Of a stretch of DNA of 64,000 nucleotides, positions 39,683-50,299 are shown in pieces. Position numbers and translations under genes: made by a program. Every line of letters starts with the position of its first letter. Positions within the stretch are counted from its first letter, which is position 1. Source of the stretch: Branchipolynoe longqiensis (lineage: Eukaryota; Annelida; Polychaeta; Phyllodocida; Polynoidae). Below the pieces are notes generated by a model. The model was given only the letters and a program-made list of their open reading frames with translations, was not told where the DNA came from and ran no database searches. The stretch is from assembly GCA_030323885.1 (NCBI GenBank), contig CM059199.1:76418781-76482780 (forward strand), read 5' to 3'.

Positions 39683-40456
39683 TATAGGGTATGCACTGAC
39701 GTCACCCTAAACAGAAGTGCGGCCATTGTGGCGATAGTAACCACAATAATAAACCCACTGTCACAGTGCAAACTCAATGGCTATGAGCAATCTTCCTACA
39801 GAAAAAGTTAAATATATCAAAATCCACACCACCTAGAAACAAACTGATTGGAATACACATAGAAAACATGTTTAACAAAAAGATAATATTAAATTGATAA
39901 GGTCAGGGTTCTGCATTTCTATTAATTTTGAATAAAACTGACGTTTTGCACTGCACGTACCAGCAAACTCAATGCATTGCCAATGGCAGTGAGTAATCTT
40001 CCTACAGAAAAAGTTAAATATATCTAAATCCACACCACCTAGAAACAAACTGATCGGAATACACATAGAAAACATGTTTACCAAAAAGATTATATTAAAT
40101 TGATATGGTTAGGGTTCTGGATTTCTATTAATTTTTAATAAAACTGACATTTTGCACTGCGCGTACCGGCAAACTCAATGCATTGTCAATGGCAGTGAGC
40201 AATCTTCATACAGAAAAAGTTAAATGTCTCTAAAACCACAACTCCTAGAAACAAACTGATTGGAATACACATAGAAAACATGTTTACCAACAAGATTATA
40301 TTAAATTGACACGTTTAGGGTTCTGGATTTCTATTAATTTTTAATAAAACTAACGTTTTGCACTGCGCATACAGGCAAACTCTGTGGGATGTTTACTGGT
40401 TGATATCGCCACAATGTCCGCGCATCCGGTTGATGACGTCACGTGAATACCCTATA
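39683..40456. mobile_element. TIR element T2 with tandem ~200-bp units
   Basis: Starts TATAGGGTATGCACTGACGT and ends GACGTCACGTGAATACCCTA then TA, matching T1 (12311-13032). Three tandem units of about 200 bp carry CTGATTGGAATACACATAGA, AAAACATGTTTACC and CTGACGTTTTGCACTGC. No ORF. Confidence 0.87.
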
Positions 40457-40634
40457 TAAAAAACACCCCATATATACGTGCGGTTAAAGCCACGTTTATT
40501 AATGGTATTTCGTTCGATGTGATCTTGTAACTGTAAGTTATATATAGAAAAGTATGCTCTTTCATAAACCTTACTACACCCGTATTAGCAATTGTTTTTA
40601 CACATCAATATAGCTGCTGGATATATATATATAC

Positions 40635-40950
40635 AGTATAGTTATACGAATCTTACCTGGGTATAGATGATGGATAACTGTTGTTTTCCCGAGGTATAAG
40701 CCTCGGGTAGACGTGGGCTAGGGAGAAGGAAGCATGTGAGGTACCAGCAATTTTAACCTACTTATTCAGGATAAAAAAATGATCTTTCAATACAATGGAT
40801 ACTATGATTTTCCCGTAATGGTACACCAACGGGATAGACGTGGTAGGGCGTGGTGGGTGGGCCCTAGCCCACGTCTACCTGAGGCATTATACCTCGGGAA
40901 AACAACAGTTATCCATCATCTATACCAGGTAAGATTCGTATAACTATACT
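40635..40950. mobile_element. foldback element related to DIRS termini
   Basis: Arms 40635-40722 and 40863-40950 are near-perfect inverted repeats of 88 bp (AGTATAGTTATACGAATCTT..., GATGGATAACTGTTGTTTTC...). The segment GCTAGGGAGAAGGAAGCATG then TGAGGTACCAGCAATT (about 40717-40752) also occurs, complemented, just inside the right end of the adjoining DIRS element (about 45991-46026). It is probably a non-autonomous derivative of a DIRS-like element. It ends one base before the DIRS inverted repeat. Confidence 0.7.
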
Positions 40951-41065
40951 ATTTTACCTCGGTATAACAGCCTCAGGCTAGCCTCAGGCGAGGGAGACCT
41001 TTACATAATTCATTTTTTATCCTTAATATCATCCATTCTTATTATAATATTCAACGTTTTTGTTC

Positions 41066-43990
41066 TCACCTATTTGTTAGTTGGCGAGCAGGCGCTTTGC
41101 AAAGTTGGCGAGCAGGCGCTTTGCAATGGGGCTTTTCTAGTCGTTTGTTGTAATGTTTTGCAAACGACTTAGCCGTCTTCCAGCCTGCATGCGCTAGTAT
41201 TCTTTTCACAGAAATACCTAGCAACCGTGCCTTGGAGACCATGGCACCTCTAGTTGAGTGGGAAGAGTATTTGCCCGTATCCACTCCAGCCAATTTCCAA
41301 CACCGTAATTGTCCATCTGGCAAGGGTGTCTCGTGAAATTGCCTTATGTGGCTTTATAAAGCTCACTAATAGTTGTTGTTGATGCACGTAAATCCTTTGT
41401 CTTAGATATATAAGGCCCGTATGGCTGACACAACACATAATTTCCGATCATTCGGAAAGCAGTCTAAGTGAACCGTAGATAAAGGGTCACCTAACGTGTT
41501 CGATTTGAGCAATTGTGCTAAATCAAACGTAGCTTGTTTCTTGTCTATTTCTAATCTAGTTAAAGATAAAGCAACAATCGTCTGTCCTCTATGTCCCGTT
41601 ACTAATAATAACAGGACCGCGACCGTAAAACCTAATTGTTTTATATCTAACCACGAGTTGTGAGGCCAAGCCTGAAACAACTTAAATACTATAGAAACAT
41701 CCCAAAACCGACTATACTTTGGTTTTGGAGGATTCCTTTGATAAATTGACCGAAGTAGATAACAAAGGACATAATGTTTTCCAACTGTTTCACCATCAAT
41801 TCTAGGTAATATGATTGATAACGCACATCTTGCCGCATTGATCGACCCAAAGGATAGTCCTTCATCCTCTAGAGAACGAAGAAAACGAGCTACTTGTGAA
41901 ATTGTTGGGTTTGTTGGCTTGACTTTCATTAACAAACAATGTACACCCCATTTCTTTAAATAGGTTGTGTACATTTTGACTGTACCTGGCCTCCAGGCAT
42001 CAGATACTATCCTATTCTCAGTAATTTTGTCCAATCCAAATTGCTGCAGCTGTTTCCTTAGAAAAGGAATGCCAATAGGGGCGTCGTTGACACGTCGCCG
42101 TGAACCACTAGCGGTCCGTGGTGCGTCAGGTTCCCGAGTTTTCTTGGGAATCGTATATGTTCTTTTGCCAGTTGTGAAACTGCTGGCAGCCAAGGTTGCG
42201 TGTCCCAATCGGGCACCACCAGTATAGCATGTGTCCCTTCCAAGCCGATTTTTCCTCACTACTCGGCTGATAATGCTAAACGGTGGGAAAATATAAAAAT
42301 AATTATTTTCCCAGGTAATAGCAAATGCATCTACTTTCCAAGCATCCGGTTCAGGATGCCAAGAAACATAACAAGGTAATTTGTTATTATTTCGTGATGC
42401 AAACAAGTCAACTTTAGGTGTACCCCATTTTTCACAAATGAAGTTAAACAAAGGTGTAGAGAGAGACCATTCTAAATGGTCATGGAAATTTCTACTTTTA
42501 TGGTCTGCAAGTGTATTTTGTGACCCTGGAATATGCGCTACAGTCAGCCAAACTTGTTGAGCCTGTGCCCAGTTCCAAATCAGTTTAGACAACTGATTGC
42601 AAGGCTTTGATTTGGTTCCACCCATGTTACGAATATATGCCATGGCAGTAGTATTATCAGTTAGTATTCTAACTTGTGATTTATTTATCTTTACTAAACT
42701 ACATAAGCCCAGATAAATAGCACGCAATTCTAGTGCATTAATATGGTCTGATTTTTCATTATCAAGCCATCTACCTCCTGTTGTGACCCCATCTCGATGA
42801 GCTCCCCAACCTTCTAACGAAGCATCAGTAGTTATTACTGTATTAGGTTCCGCCATGCGGATTGGATTTGGTGAACTTGCTATGTGTTGCATCCACCATC
42901 CAATATCCTGTAGCCCTTCTTGCGAAATAAACATCTTTCGCTCAAAATTCCCTTTAGTTTGTGCCAACGCTAAATTTTTATCTATTTCTAGAGATTTAAT
43001 ATGAGCCTTCCCGTATAGAATAGCGGGTGCATACGATAGCATTATCCCAATAAGGACTGCGACCTGTCTAATTTTAGGTTTTGATAACTTAATAAGCTGG
43101 GTCGCTGTATTCATAAACTTAATTAGTTTTTGTTCTGTTATCGACACTGTAAGAGACTGTGTATCCAGAATAAACCCTAAACATTTGAGTTGTTTTGTTG
43201 GTTTAAAGCACTGACTTTTGTGGATGTACATAAAACCCCAGTTTAGTGAGTAATGCACATAAATCGAAAACTGCATTCACACAATCAATTTGTGTTGACG
43301 CTATAATAAAGGAATCATCTATGTATGGGAACATTATGTGACCCTTCCACGCCATTACTGAGAAAACAGGTTTAAGCAGTTTAGTGAATAAACGAGGGGC
43401 ACAAGCTAAACCATTCGGCATGCAGGTAAACTCATATAGTTGGTTATCCCAAAGAAACCGAAGAAATTTCCGGTCATTTTCCCTTATGGGAAGCGTATAA
43501 TATGCATCTTGTAAATCAACACTAGCCATCCACGCATCTGGCGTAATCAGATCCCGTGCCGTATCTAGCAGAAAACATTTTAAAATGTCGATATTCAACC
43601 ATTTTATTAAGGATTGTTAAATCCAGGATCATTCGAACGTCGCCATTAGGCTTTGGTCTCGAGAAGATGTTTGAAATAAACTCTCCTGAACAGTGTGTCA
43701 CTTTTTGTATAATTCCTTTCTCAAAGAATTTTTGTACCTGTTTAGTTAGTGCCTCTCGTTCAACCGGTTCAATCTTATAAGGAAAAGGTATACTGCCTTG
43801 TACCGGAATTTGTGTGAAGGGAATGTGAACACCCCTAACTATTTGTAAAATTTCTTGGTCACTAGTAATTTTGTGCCACTCAGAAATATGATTATTGATA
43901 TTACCAGCCACAAAGTTGCTTACAGTTTGTGTGGTTTTAGAGGCTGCAAGGACTTGTAACGTCTGTGTTTGGACCTCTACTTGGACCCGC
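41066..43990 (-). pseudogene. DIRS pol: RT-RNase H-MT-tyrosine recombinase, frameshifted
   Basis: Read in order. RT: FFEKGIIQKV and FSRPKPNGDVRMILDL (43800-43650), WMASVDLQDAYYTLPI (about 43530), catalytic YIDDSF (about 43320). RNase H: TTDASLEGWGAH, ALELRAIYLG, LTDNTTAMAYI. Methyltransferase-like region: WGTPKVDLFASRNN and FPPFSIISRVV. Recombinase: VTGHRGQTIVAL (first Arg), SFIKPHKAISRDTLARW, SSHSTRGAM (His-x-x-Arg), LAHAGW and FAKHYNK (Tyr). One-base breaks are inferred near 43575, 43215, 41410 and 41310. In 42243-42060 another frame fits the family better, which suggests a compensated pair. A 27-bp duplication at 41081-41132 alters the last residues. Relative to gag the pol frame is -1 and opens before the gag stop. 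Confidence 0.88.
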
Positions 43991-45319
43991 CCCTGGGGAA
44001 GGGTCTCGGCGAGTTGACGCCTCGGCCTAGTGGCCGTGCAGTGTTGTCGGTCCAGCCTGAGCGAGCGCCCCGGCCCCGAAAAGCTTGACCGAAGTTTGAG
44101 CCCGGTCTGGTTCCCCTGGTGAACCGTCGTGGACGAAAATCCCCTCGTGACCTTTTGAAACGAGGGGTTTCCTGTTTCTTCTTGCCATCCATGTTTTTGC
44201 CACTCTTGGCTGCAGTTTCTACCTCTTTATAGAGGTATTGTAGTTGACCGCCAAACATTTTCGTGTTATCTAAAGGTTTCCCTTTAATCGGCTCTGGAGC
44301 GAGAAAGAGCGTAAACTCTTTCCCATCATTATCCGTAACCTTCTTTGAGCGAGCCACTTCTTTGCCAGCATCTGTGCAAACCGACTTGAAGACATTCTCA
44401 TATCTTCGGTACGACAGATAATTACCTGCCGCCGCTAACAATGCAATTCCTTTGTCCATCATTTTAGCCAAAGACGAGAACTTATTTTCTCTTTGCATTC
44501 TATTTGCCACAGGAGCAATAGCTGTTAGGGTACCAAGCACCGCCTTATGCACTGTGTGCAACACACCCTCAAATCTCTTACGGTCATCCGTCATATTGAC
44601 ATCTCGATCCATCTCCTTAATGATGGAGTTTGGAACACCTTTGATGCCTGTTAACTCATCTCCTAACTTGTAAAGGTGCGGAAATGGCCATTAATGGTCT
44701 CGCGCATAAGCGTAGTGGTTTTCACACGCTTAGCCTTTGGCTTCTCCACTTTCTTAGCCACTTTGCCCCCAATGGCAGCATAGACACCCTCATATTGTGT
44801 GTCTGAGTCTGATTCCGTAGAAGTGGAATCTGCGGAAGAATCGGAAGAAGAATCTTTCCTCTTCTTCTTCTTCTTCTTGGACTTGGTCTTCCGCTTTTTG
44901 CGAAGTCCAGTCTTCCCCCGTTCTTTGGTGAAATCATCACCAGAAGAAATGATATGTTTCTTCTTTTTCCTCCGTTTAGGAGAAGGAGGAGGAGGAGCCT
45001 TAAGCTCCATCGCTGAGTCTGTCTCCGAGAAATCCTCGAAAGACGATTCCTGTTGGACATTCGGCATTCGCCGTTTACGAGACACCGGTGGTTTGAGAGA
45101 CATAATATGACTCTCCATCGCCGCAAACCGAGTCTCCCAATTTTGAGCCGCGGCACCGTCAGGCACTATGTCCTCGTCCGCCTCGGAGAGAATATGCGCC
45201 CCGGGCTGTGTCGAAGGCACTGCCGACAACACGGGTGAGGAGTCGTACTCCTCGTCCAGTCCACTCGGAACACGCCCCTCGGCTGCTGCTGCACCGCGCT
45301 TACTCCGCTTCGTGGCCAT
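43977..45319 (-). pseudogene. DIRS gag-like gene, one frameshift
   Basis: The likely start is ATG at 45319 (MATKRSKRGAAAAEGRV), chosen over an upstream in-frame ATG because the basic N terminus follows it. The first part (to about 44680) is acidic/Ser-rich with a lysine run (KKRKTKSKKKKKKRKDSSSD). One base is out of frame near 44680; the second part continues PHLYKLGDELTGIKG and ends in an RGG-like region (FTRGTRPGSNFGQAFRGRGA). The RG-rich end suggests RNA binding. The gag identity rests on position and composition. Confidence 0.75.
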
Positions 45320-46019
45320 CGGGAACTGAAACAAAGATTTTTGGTCAGTCCCGGTATATATATATGTCACAATATGGTTGTTTCAAACTCATTTGGACAT
45401 CTAGTGGTGTTAGAGAACGTGTTTATAACCGTTATAACACAGGCGTAATAAGCTAAATTTGTGCGTGGATTGTGGGTCAAGCCCAAACCTTACGCGGGGT
45501 CGGGACCAGTGTATCGTCCCGCCCATCCCTCTGTTCCGCACACTTCTCCCACCTGTGACTACTACGTCAACAAGTTGGAGAAAATGCTACGAAACTCGGA
45601 GAAACGCCTGAAAAAGTTTGTGGGGAGTCTATAAAAGAAACCCAGGAGCATCTCCAACATTACTCTCTATTAGAGTACGAGAGAATTTCCACAGGAGATG
45701 AGGCAGAGCCCACATCTCTACCCATAATCACACGGTGACACGGGTGTTGACAGAACCGCTAATGATCGGTTTCGTTCCTTCGAGAAGGAATTCTATCCTT
45801 GGTTTTTTATAACCAAATAACTCGTCCAAAATGGACCAAAGAAAGTCTAAACTTTCCATAATGATGCTCTAATGCATCATAATTAAGCTAACCACAGTTT
45901 TTTATTATACTTACTGCGTATTTGCTTGTATGTAGACTAAATTTGCCGGAGCAACCCAACGACACGTAATCCAGTCGTGAGTTGTATATGCTAATTGCTG
46001 GTACCTCACGTGCTTCCTT
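45320..46019 (-). other. DIRS 5' leader
   Basis: Between the right inverted repeat and the gag start. No ORF. It includes GCTAATTGCTGGTACCTCAC (about 45989-46010), shared with the foldback element at 40635-40950. Confidence 0.6.
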
Positions 46020-46077
46020 CTCCCTAGCCTGAGGCTAGCCTGAGGCTGTATACCGAGGTAAAATATATATATAAATA

Positions 46078-46170
46078 CATCCAGGGTGTGTGGCGCGAGG
46101 GGAGGGGGGCCCTTCCCAATTACCCCGACAGCTGGGAGGGGAGGGGCACAACCAATGCGCCAAGGGGGAA
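46078..46170 (-). repeat. C-rich repeat, copy 3 (reverse)
   Basis: GGTGTGTGGCGCGAGGGGAG, CCCCGACAGCTGGGAGG and CCAATGCGCCAAGGGGG are the complement of 17565-17655. Confidence 0.55.
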
Positions 46171-46219
46171 TAGATATATACAGTATATCTTCCCCTTGCA
46201 TTTATACTCGTATAATGCG

Positions 46220-46377
46220 TTATACATCACATACTATTTATACATATAACATTTATATATAATATTTATATATATATAACATGTATATATATAATGTTAT
46301 AATATATATATATGTATAACTTTTATATATATATATATATAGTATATATACTATATATATATGTTTATATAAACATA
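46220..46377. repeat. TATA-rich low-complexity tract
   Basis: Successive TATATATA blocks, for example 46325-46365. Open frames here are artefacts of the repeat. Confidence 0.8.
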
Positions 46378-46690
46378 TTCTCTTGGTTATCCATCGGTGG
46401 TGACAATGACAGCAACTCATCATTTGTTGTGAACTCATTGATGACCGATGATTCAAATTTGTGATCGGAATGTGTGGTGGCATGTTGGATATATATGTGT
46501 GTAGCAGCTGTCAGCGAGTTTGGTAGGTGAAGGAGACAATCTTTTCCTGCTGATGTATTTCTTCAGCTTGATATATATGATCATATATATATATATGTTG
46601 TGCCTTTGCGAATAGAAGCACACCATGTGTTCCTGTCCATGGCCACTATTTTCCATGTTGCTATGTTGACATTAAATTTTGTCAGGTTGT
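46378..46690 (-). mobile_element. diverged LINE C-terminal fragment, copy 2
   Basis: Matches 35395-35740 (TCTTGGTTATCCATCGGTGG, CATCATTTGTTGTGAACTCA, GAAGGAGACAATCTTTTC, GTCCATGGCCACTATTTTCC), with ATATAT tracts inserted. Confidence 0.6.
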
Positions 46691-47274
46691 ATTTAAGCTT
46701 GTATGTATTTATAAACATATATATGTATATTCAATGGACATCTATAAACCTATGTTTGCCTGTTTTATATAGCAATTTGAAGCATAAATATACCGGGTAT
46801 ATATGATATTCAATAGTACTAGTAATACTATAAAATATAATAACCATAAATATGTCTAGTGAATATTTTACATATGTACTATATATACCAATCTTATATG
46901 ATTGTATATATATATACGAGACTTAATAATAAAGATAGCGACTGTATTATATTAGCTATATAATTATATATATATACCTATATATATGTATATGTAAACA
47001 TCGTTTATTTTAATTAATTTGTTGGATTGGTGCTCACACTTACAAGTTACAGTTACAACTTACAGGGTTTTTCAATTGAACTCTTCATACATAATTTAGA
47101 TATATACGTCCTTTTATAAATCGTGTATATTTTATATATGTACTATGATGTACTATATACACATATCAGTATATTTATACAGTGGTATAAAGATAATAGG
47201 CCTGGTGCTAACCATTCACATATCTATGACCAGAAGAGTCGATCTCGTTAGATTATAATAGATACTGCCCTTAC
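46691..47274. other. A+T-rich intron 1 start, MITE Z fragment
   Basis: Mainly TATATA-rich sequence. About 47015-47090 (TTGTTGGATTGGTGCTCACA ... AACTCTTCATA) resembles one end of MITE family Z. No gene. Confidence 0.45.
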
Positions 47275-47383
47275 CTGGATGGGCTAGCAGCAACAGTAAC
47301 GTGACGGCCACCGTGACGGTCAATCCCCGACAACAAACCACGCGTCGCGCGGTCTCCCCCGGGCACGGTGACCCGGTCCGCAT
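47275..47383 (-). CDS. CUB-MAM protein, exon 1 (start codon and signal peptide)
   Basis: The ATG at 47383-47381 has A at -3, and an in-frame TGA begins 15 nt upstream (47398-47396), so this start is favoured. The 36 codons plus one base end at the donor GTAAGG (47274-47269), phase 1 out. The peptide has a basic start (MRTGSPCPGETARRVVCCRG) and a hydrophobic core LTVTVAVTLLLLLAHP, a classical signal peptide with likely cleavage just after the junction alanine encoded by G/CG. It fits the phase-1 start of exon 2, 14.5 kb away. The product would enter the secretory pathway. Whether it is secreted or membrane-anchored depends on sequence outside the window. Confidence 0.85.
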
Positions 47384-47620
47384 CCTGGTACCCGGTCAGT
47401 CCGCCAGCTATCACAGTCAGTCGGCAGACAGCGTATCACTCAGGAAGGTAAATAATATTAAAACATCCACCACATTCACCCCACTAAACAGCTCGGTATG
47501 TGGGTGCGGCTTGTTTAGTTATTCCAGAAAACCCACAGGATCTGCTGTCACAAATAAACACACAACCGCGCGCATGCGCACACACCGCCCCGCATATATC
47601 TTATATGGCGAAGTTCACGC
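47384..47620 (-). promoter_or_regulatory. putative promoter and 5' UTR of the CUB-MAM gene
   Basis: On the minus strand CATATAAGATATATG (about 47607-47593) is TATA-like. About 20-30 nt further on is TGCGCATGCGCG (47580-47569), a perfect match to the NRF-1 palindrome as known in animals. The initiation site may be near 47570-47575, giving a 5' UTR of about 190 nt. CpG-rich sequence at 47330-47400. Function is inferred from position. Confidence 0.5.
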
Positions 47621-47901
47621 CGTCTGACTTCACCTGTAGTACGGCTGAGTCATGGCTGTGTCATCTCAATGTCAGCTAGCCAAGCGCAAACCACACACAC
47701 TGACACAGGTGTATTAATTGTGCTGCATCATGATGAGAGTGAGTGGCAATTTGTCCATGCGTATCGTATGAATCGGCAGGGTGCTTGCGGTGTCAGCGTG
47801 TGGTGGTGGTGTGTTTTTACGCTCACCTGTGCTGACACTAGACAGACAGTGGACGTGGTATTAAGCGCCTGTCACGTACACACATATAATGATATATATA
47901 C

Positions 47902-48105
47902 CGGGCGCCGTCGCCGAATCGATAGAGCGCGGGCCTGGCGTGGGAGAGAGAGATCGGGAGTTCGGTTCCCGGTCGAATCAAACAAATGACTTATGAAATT
48001 AATGCTTGATTGATTGATTGATTGATTGGTGGTTGCTTTGCGCCGTATCGGCAGCATATGCCATGTTCACGGCTTGTAATAGGATAGGGCAAGGACTGGT
48101 TTATT
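47902..48105 (+). mobile_element. SINE family X, head B, 3'-truncated
   Basis: CCGGGCGCCGTCGCCGAATC, GCGCGGGCC, GGTTCCCGGTCGAATCAAAC, then a TTGATTGATTGATTGATTGG run, and AGGGCAAGGACTGGTTTA at the end. The rest of the body is missing. Confidence 0.7.
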
Positions 48106-48171
48106 CTACAACAAGCCCGACCTCCCTCCCCCCCCCCCCCAACCCACCCCTTCTCCACCCACCCAACTTAT

Positions 48172-49410
48172 GGCCCTGTCACATTACGATGCTTCTCACC
48201 GGCATGCAGCCAACGCGCAAAATAAGTTGTACGCGTCGAGACACGTCCAACTTTTCGGCGGCTTGGGAAAAAGTTTGACATCAGTGCAGCATGTTAGTAG
48301 CGCGTGACCAACGTGTGTCGACGCATGGCGAAACAAACAAAAAAAGTTTCTCGCAACGTGTGCCATACGAGCGTCCGGCGCACTCGGCGTGTGCACAGCG
48401 CTCGCTTAACGTTATTCCAGCGGTCGTCTAGTGACCGGCGGACATGTTACACGACATTAGTGAGCGTTGCGCCACCGTGTTATCAGCATGTTATCAGCGT
48501 CCTCTCGGCGTGCTCTGAGCGCGCTGGACATTGGCATAATGTGTGACTAACGTTTCCTGACGTGTGTGGTGGAGATAAGCCACCCAGTCAGTAGGGTCAA
48601 GTCAAGCCAACCTTAAGCGAGTACCACACGCGTGGCCAACACTTCCAACGCGTTGAGAAACGCTGGAAAAACGTCAAGAGCGCGTCCGCTAGACGCTATG
48701 CAAACGTCGATCGAACGTTACTGACGCAGTGAGGGAATGCTTGCAGTGATTCGAAAAAATATCAACGTCAATCGACATTTTTTGTTGTTGTTGAAGATTT
48801 ATACTGCCTATCATGGATAAGCCTGAATAGGCTTGTTTTCACCATTAGACAGTTTGTCGATAGAAAGCCCGAGCCTACACTTTTACCCGACCCAAGGGAT
48901 TTTTAAACCTCCCACACCACATAGACATGGTATGAGAGCAACTGGCCTTTGATGACGCTGTAAGTTATACACAACGGTGGAAATCCAAATTGGCAGAGGT
49001 GGGAGGCACAGGGAATCGAACCACTGACCTTCAGATTAGGAGTCCGACCTAGAAAAAAGTCAGACACTCTAACCACTCCGCCACAGAGAACATTAAGCAA
49101 AGTCCGAGCGACGTTCCTCCAACGTGCTTCTAACGTGTCTCGACGTCCTCCTAACGTCCCCATAACGTCCGCACCCACACGTTGACGCGCGTTCTCGATC
49201 ATCGAAAGTTTTGTGCATGCACAAAACTTTTGACGCGCCACGACGCGCGCTGGCGTTCCTCAACGACCATCGCTGTCAATCAAAGTGTACCAACGTGTAC
49301 CGACGCATGCCTAACGCACGCGTAACACGCGCGTAATGCTTCCCGATGTTTCGCCCAAAAGTGACACACGTCGACGCACGTTGGAGAGAAACATCATAAT
49401 GTGACAGGGC
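48172..49410. mobile_element. foldback element FB2, filled with CGTGT/ACGCG words
   Basis: Left TGGCCCTGTCACATTACGAT and right CATCATAATGTGACAGGGCT are inverted. The body is CAACGTGT, GACGCATG and ACGCGTAACACGCGCG-type text. A perfect 26-bp palindrome at 49205-49230 (half-site AAAGTTTTGTGCA) lies off centre. A full SINE Y (48780-49093) has inserted into it. Confidence 0.78.
48780..49093 (-). mobile_element. SINE family Y, copy 4, inside FB2
   Basis: Complete reverse copy from TTTGTTGTTGTTGAAGATTT to the head complement CCGCCACAGAGAACATT. ACATT at both sides is a possible short target duplication. Confidence 0.8.
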
Positions 49411-49445
49411 TATTATCGAACCTATCACGCCATCCCCACTCCGCA

Positions 49446-49750
49446 CCGGGCGCGGTGACCGAATCGGCAGAGCGCGGGCTTCGCTTGCGGGAGGTCGGAA
49501 GTTCGGTTCCCGGTTGAGTCAAACCAATGACTCATAAAATTGATAATTGTCACCTCCTAGCCTGGCACTCAGCATTAATAGGGTAGGGCAAGGACTGATT
49601 GGATCCATGTCAGGATAATGTCACTGAGTGGGATGTCAGGTCATGGTGCCGGAGGCCTGATTTCCGAGAGGAGCAGCACTATGAGTGCACACTGTTACAA
49701 GTCGGTACCCCTCCTGATATGACCTTAGATGTTGCCATGATTTAAAACTC
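49446..49750 (+). mobile_element. tRNA-derived SINE family X, head type B
   Basis: CCGGGCGCGGTGACCGAATC, GCAGAGCGCGGGCTTCGC, TCGGTTCCCGGTTGAGTCAA, full body to GACCTTAGATGTTGCCATGA. Confidence 0.8.
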
Positions 49751-49796
49751 CTGTAACTGACATGGATTGTCTGATGTCAGACAACGATGCACTAAA

Positions 49797-50209
49797 GCTC
49801 TGTCACACATCACCGGATTGGGGAAACGGAAAGAAACCGAACAAAGTCCATTAATATCTGGCAAAGTCCGGTTTGTGTCCGTTGCATATCCGTTGCATAA
49901 CCGTTGATATCCATTGATATCTGGCCCAATCCGTTACAAGTTTTGAGCATGCACAAAACTTGGAACGGATGCTGCCAGATTGACATCTATGGTTCTTGTC
50001 CGGTTTGAGTTTGTTTAGTCTGCTTATCGTCCGTTGGCTATCCATTCATGTACATTTCATGTCCATTTAATGTTTGTTCATCCAGTGGCCTTTGACCCGA
50101 CATCGCAACATTTTGACACATTTTGATACATTTTGATACTTATCACGCCCGAACACCACCAGACTAGAAAATTCTGTCCATTGCTCAATCCGGCATCGTG
50201 TGACAGGCA
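49797..50209. mobile_element. foldback element FB3, filled with ATCCGTTG words
   Basis: GCTCTGTCACACATCACCGG left and CCGGCATCGTGTGACAGGC right. The body repeats CCGTTGCATATCCGTTGCAT, GATATCCATTGATATCTGG. Near-palindromic CAAGTTTTGAGCATGCACAA then AACTTG at 49937-49962. Confidence 0.75.
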
Positions 50210-50299
50210 CTTAAGAAACCAGCTTCATCTGGGATTGAGTCCGGGAATTAGGAATTATATTCGACAATAGGCAATTCAGGCTTTTCCTACTCTCCTTAA

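Larger units (their letters stand above)
40952..46063 (-). mobile_element. DIRS1-type retrotransposon, decayed
   Basis: Inverted terminal repeats of about 43 bp: TTTTACCTCGGTATAACAGC then CTCAGGCTAGCCTCAGG at 40952-40995, and its complement at 46020-46063. Inverted termini with gag, RT-RNase H, methyltransferase-like and tyrosine recombinase domains on the minus strand are the DIRS1 layout. About seven frame breaks make it inactive. It lies sense in intron 1 of the CUB-MAM gene. Confidence 0.88.
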
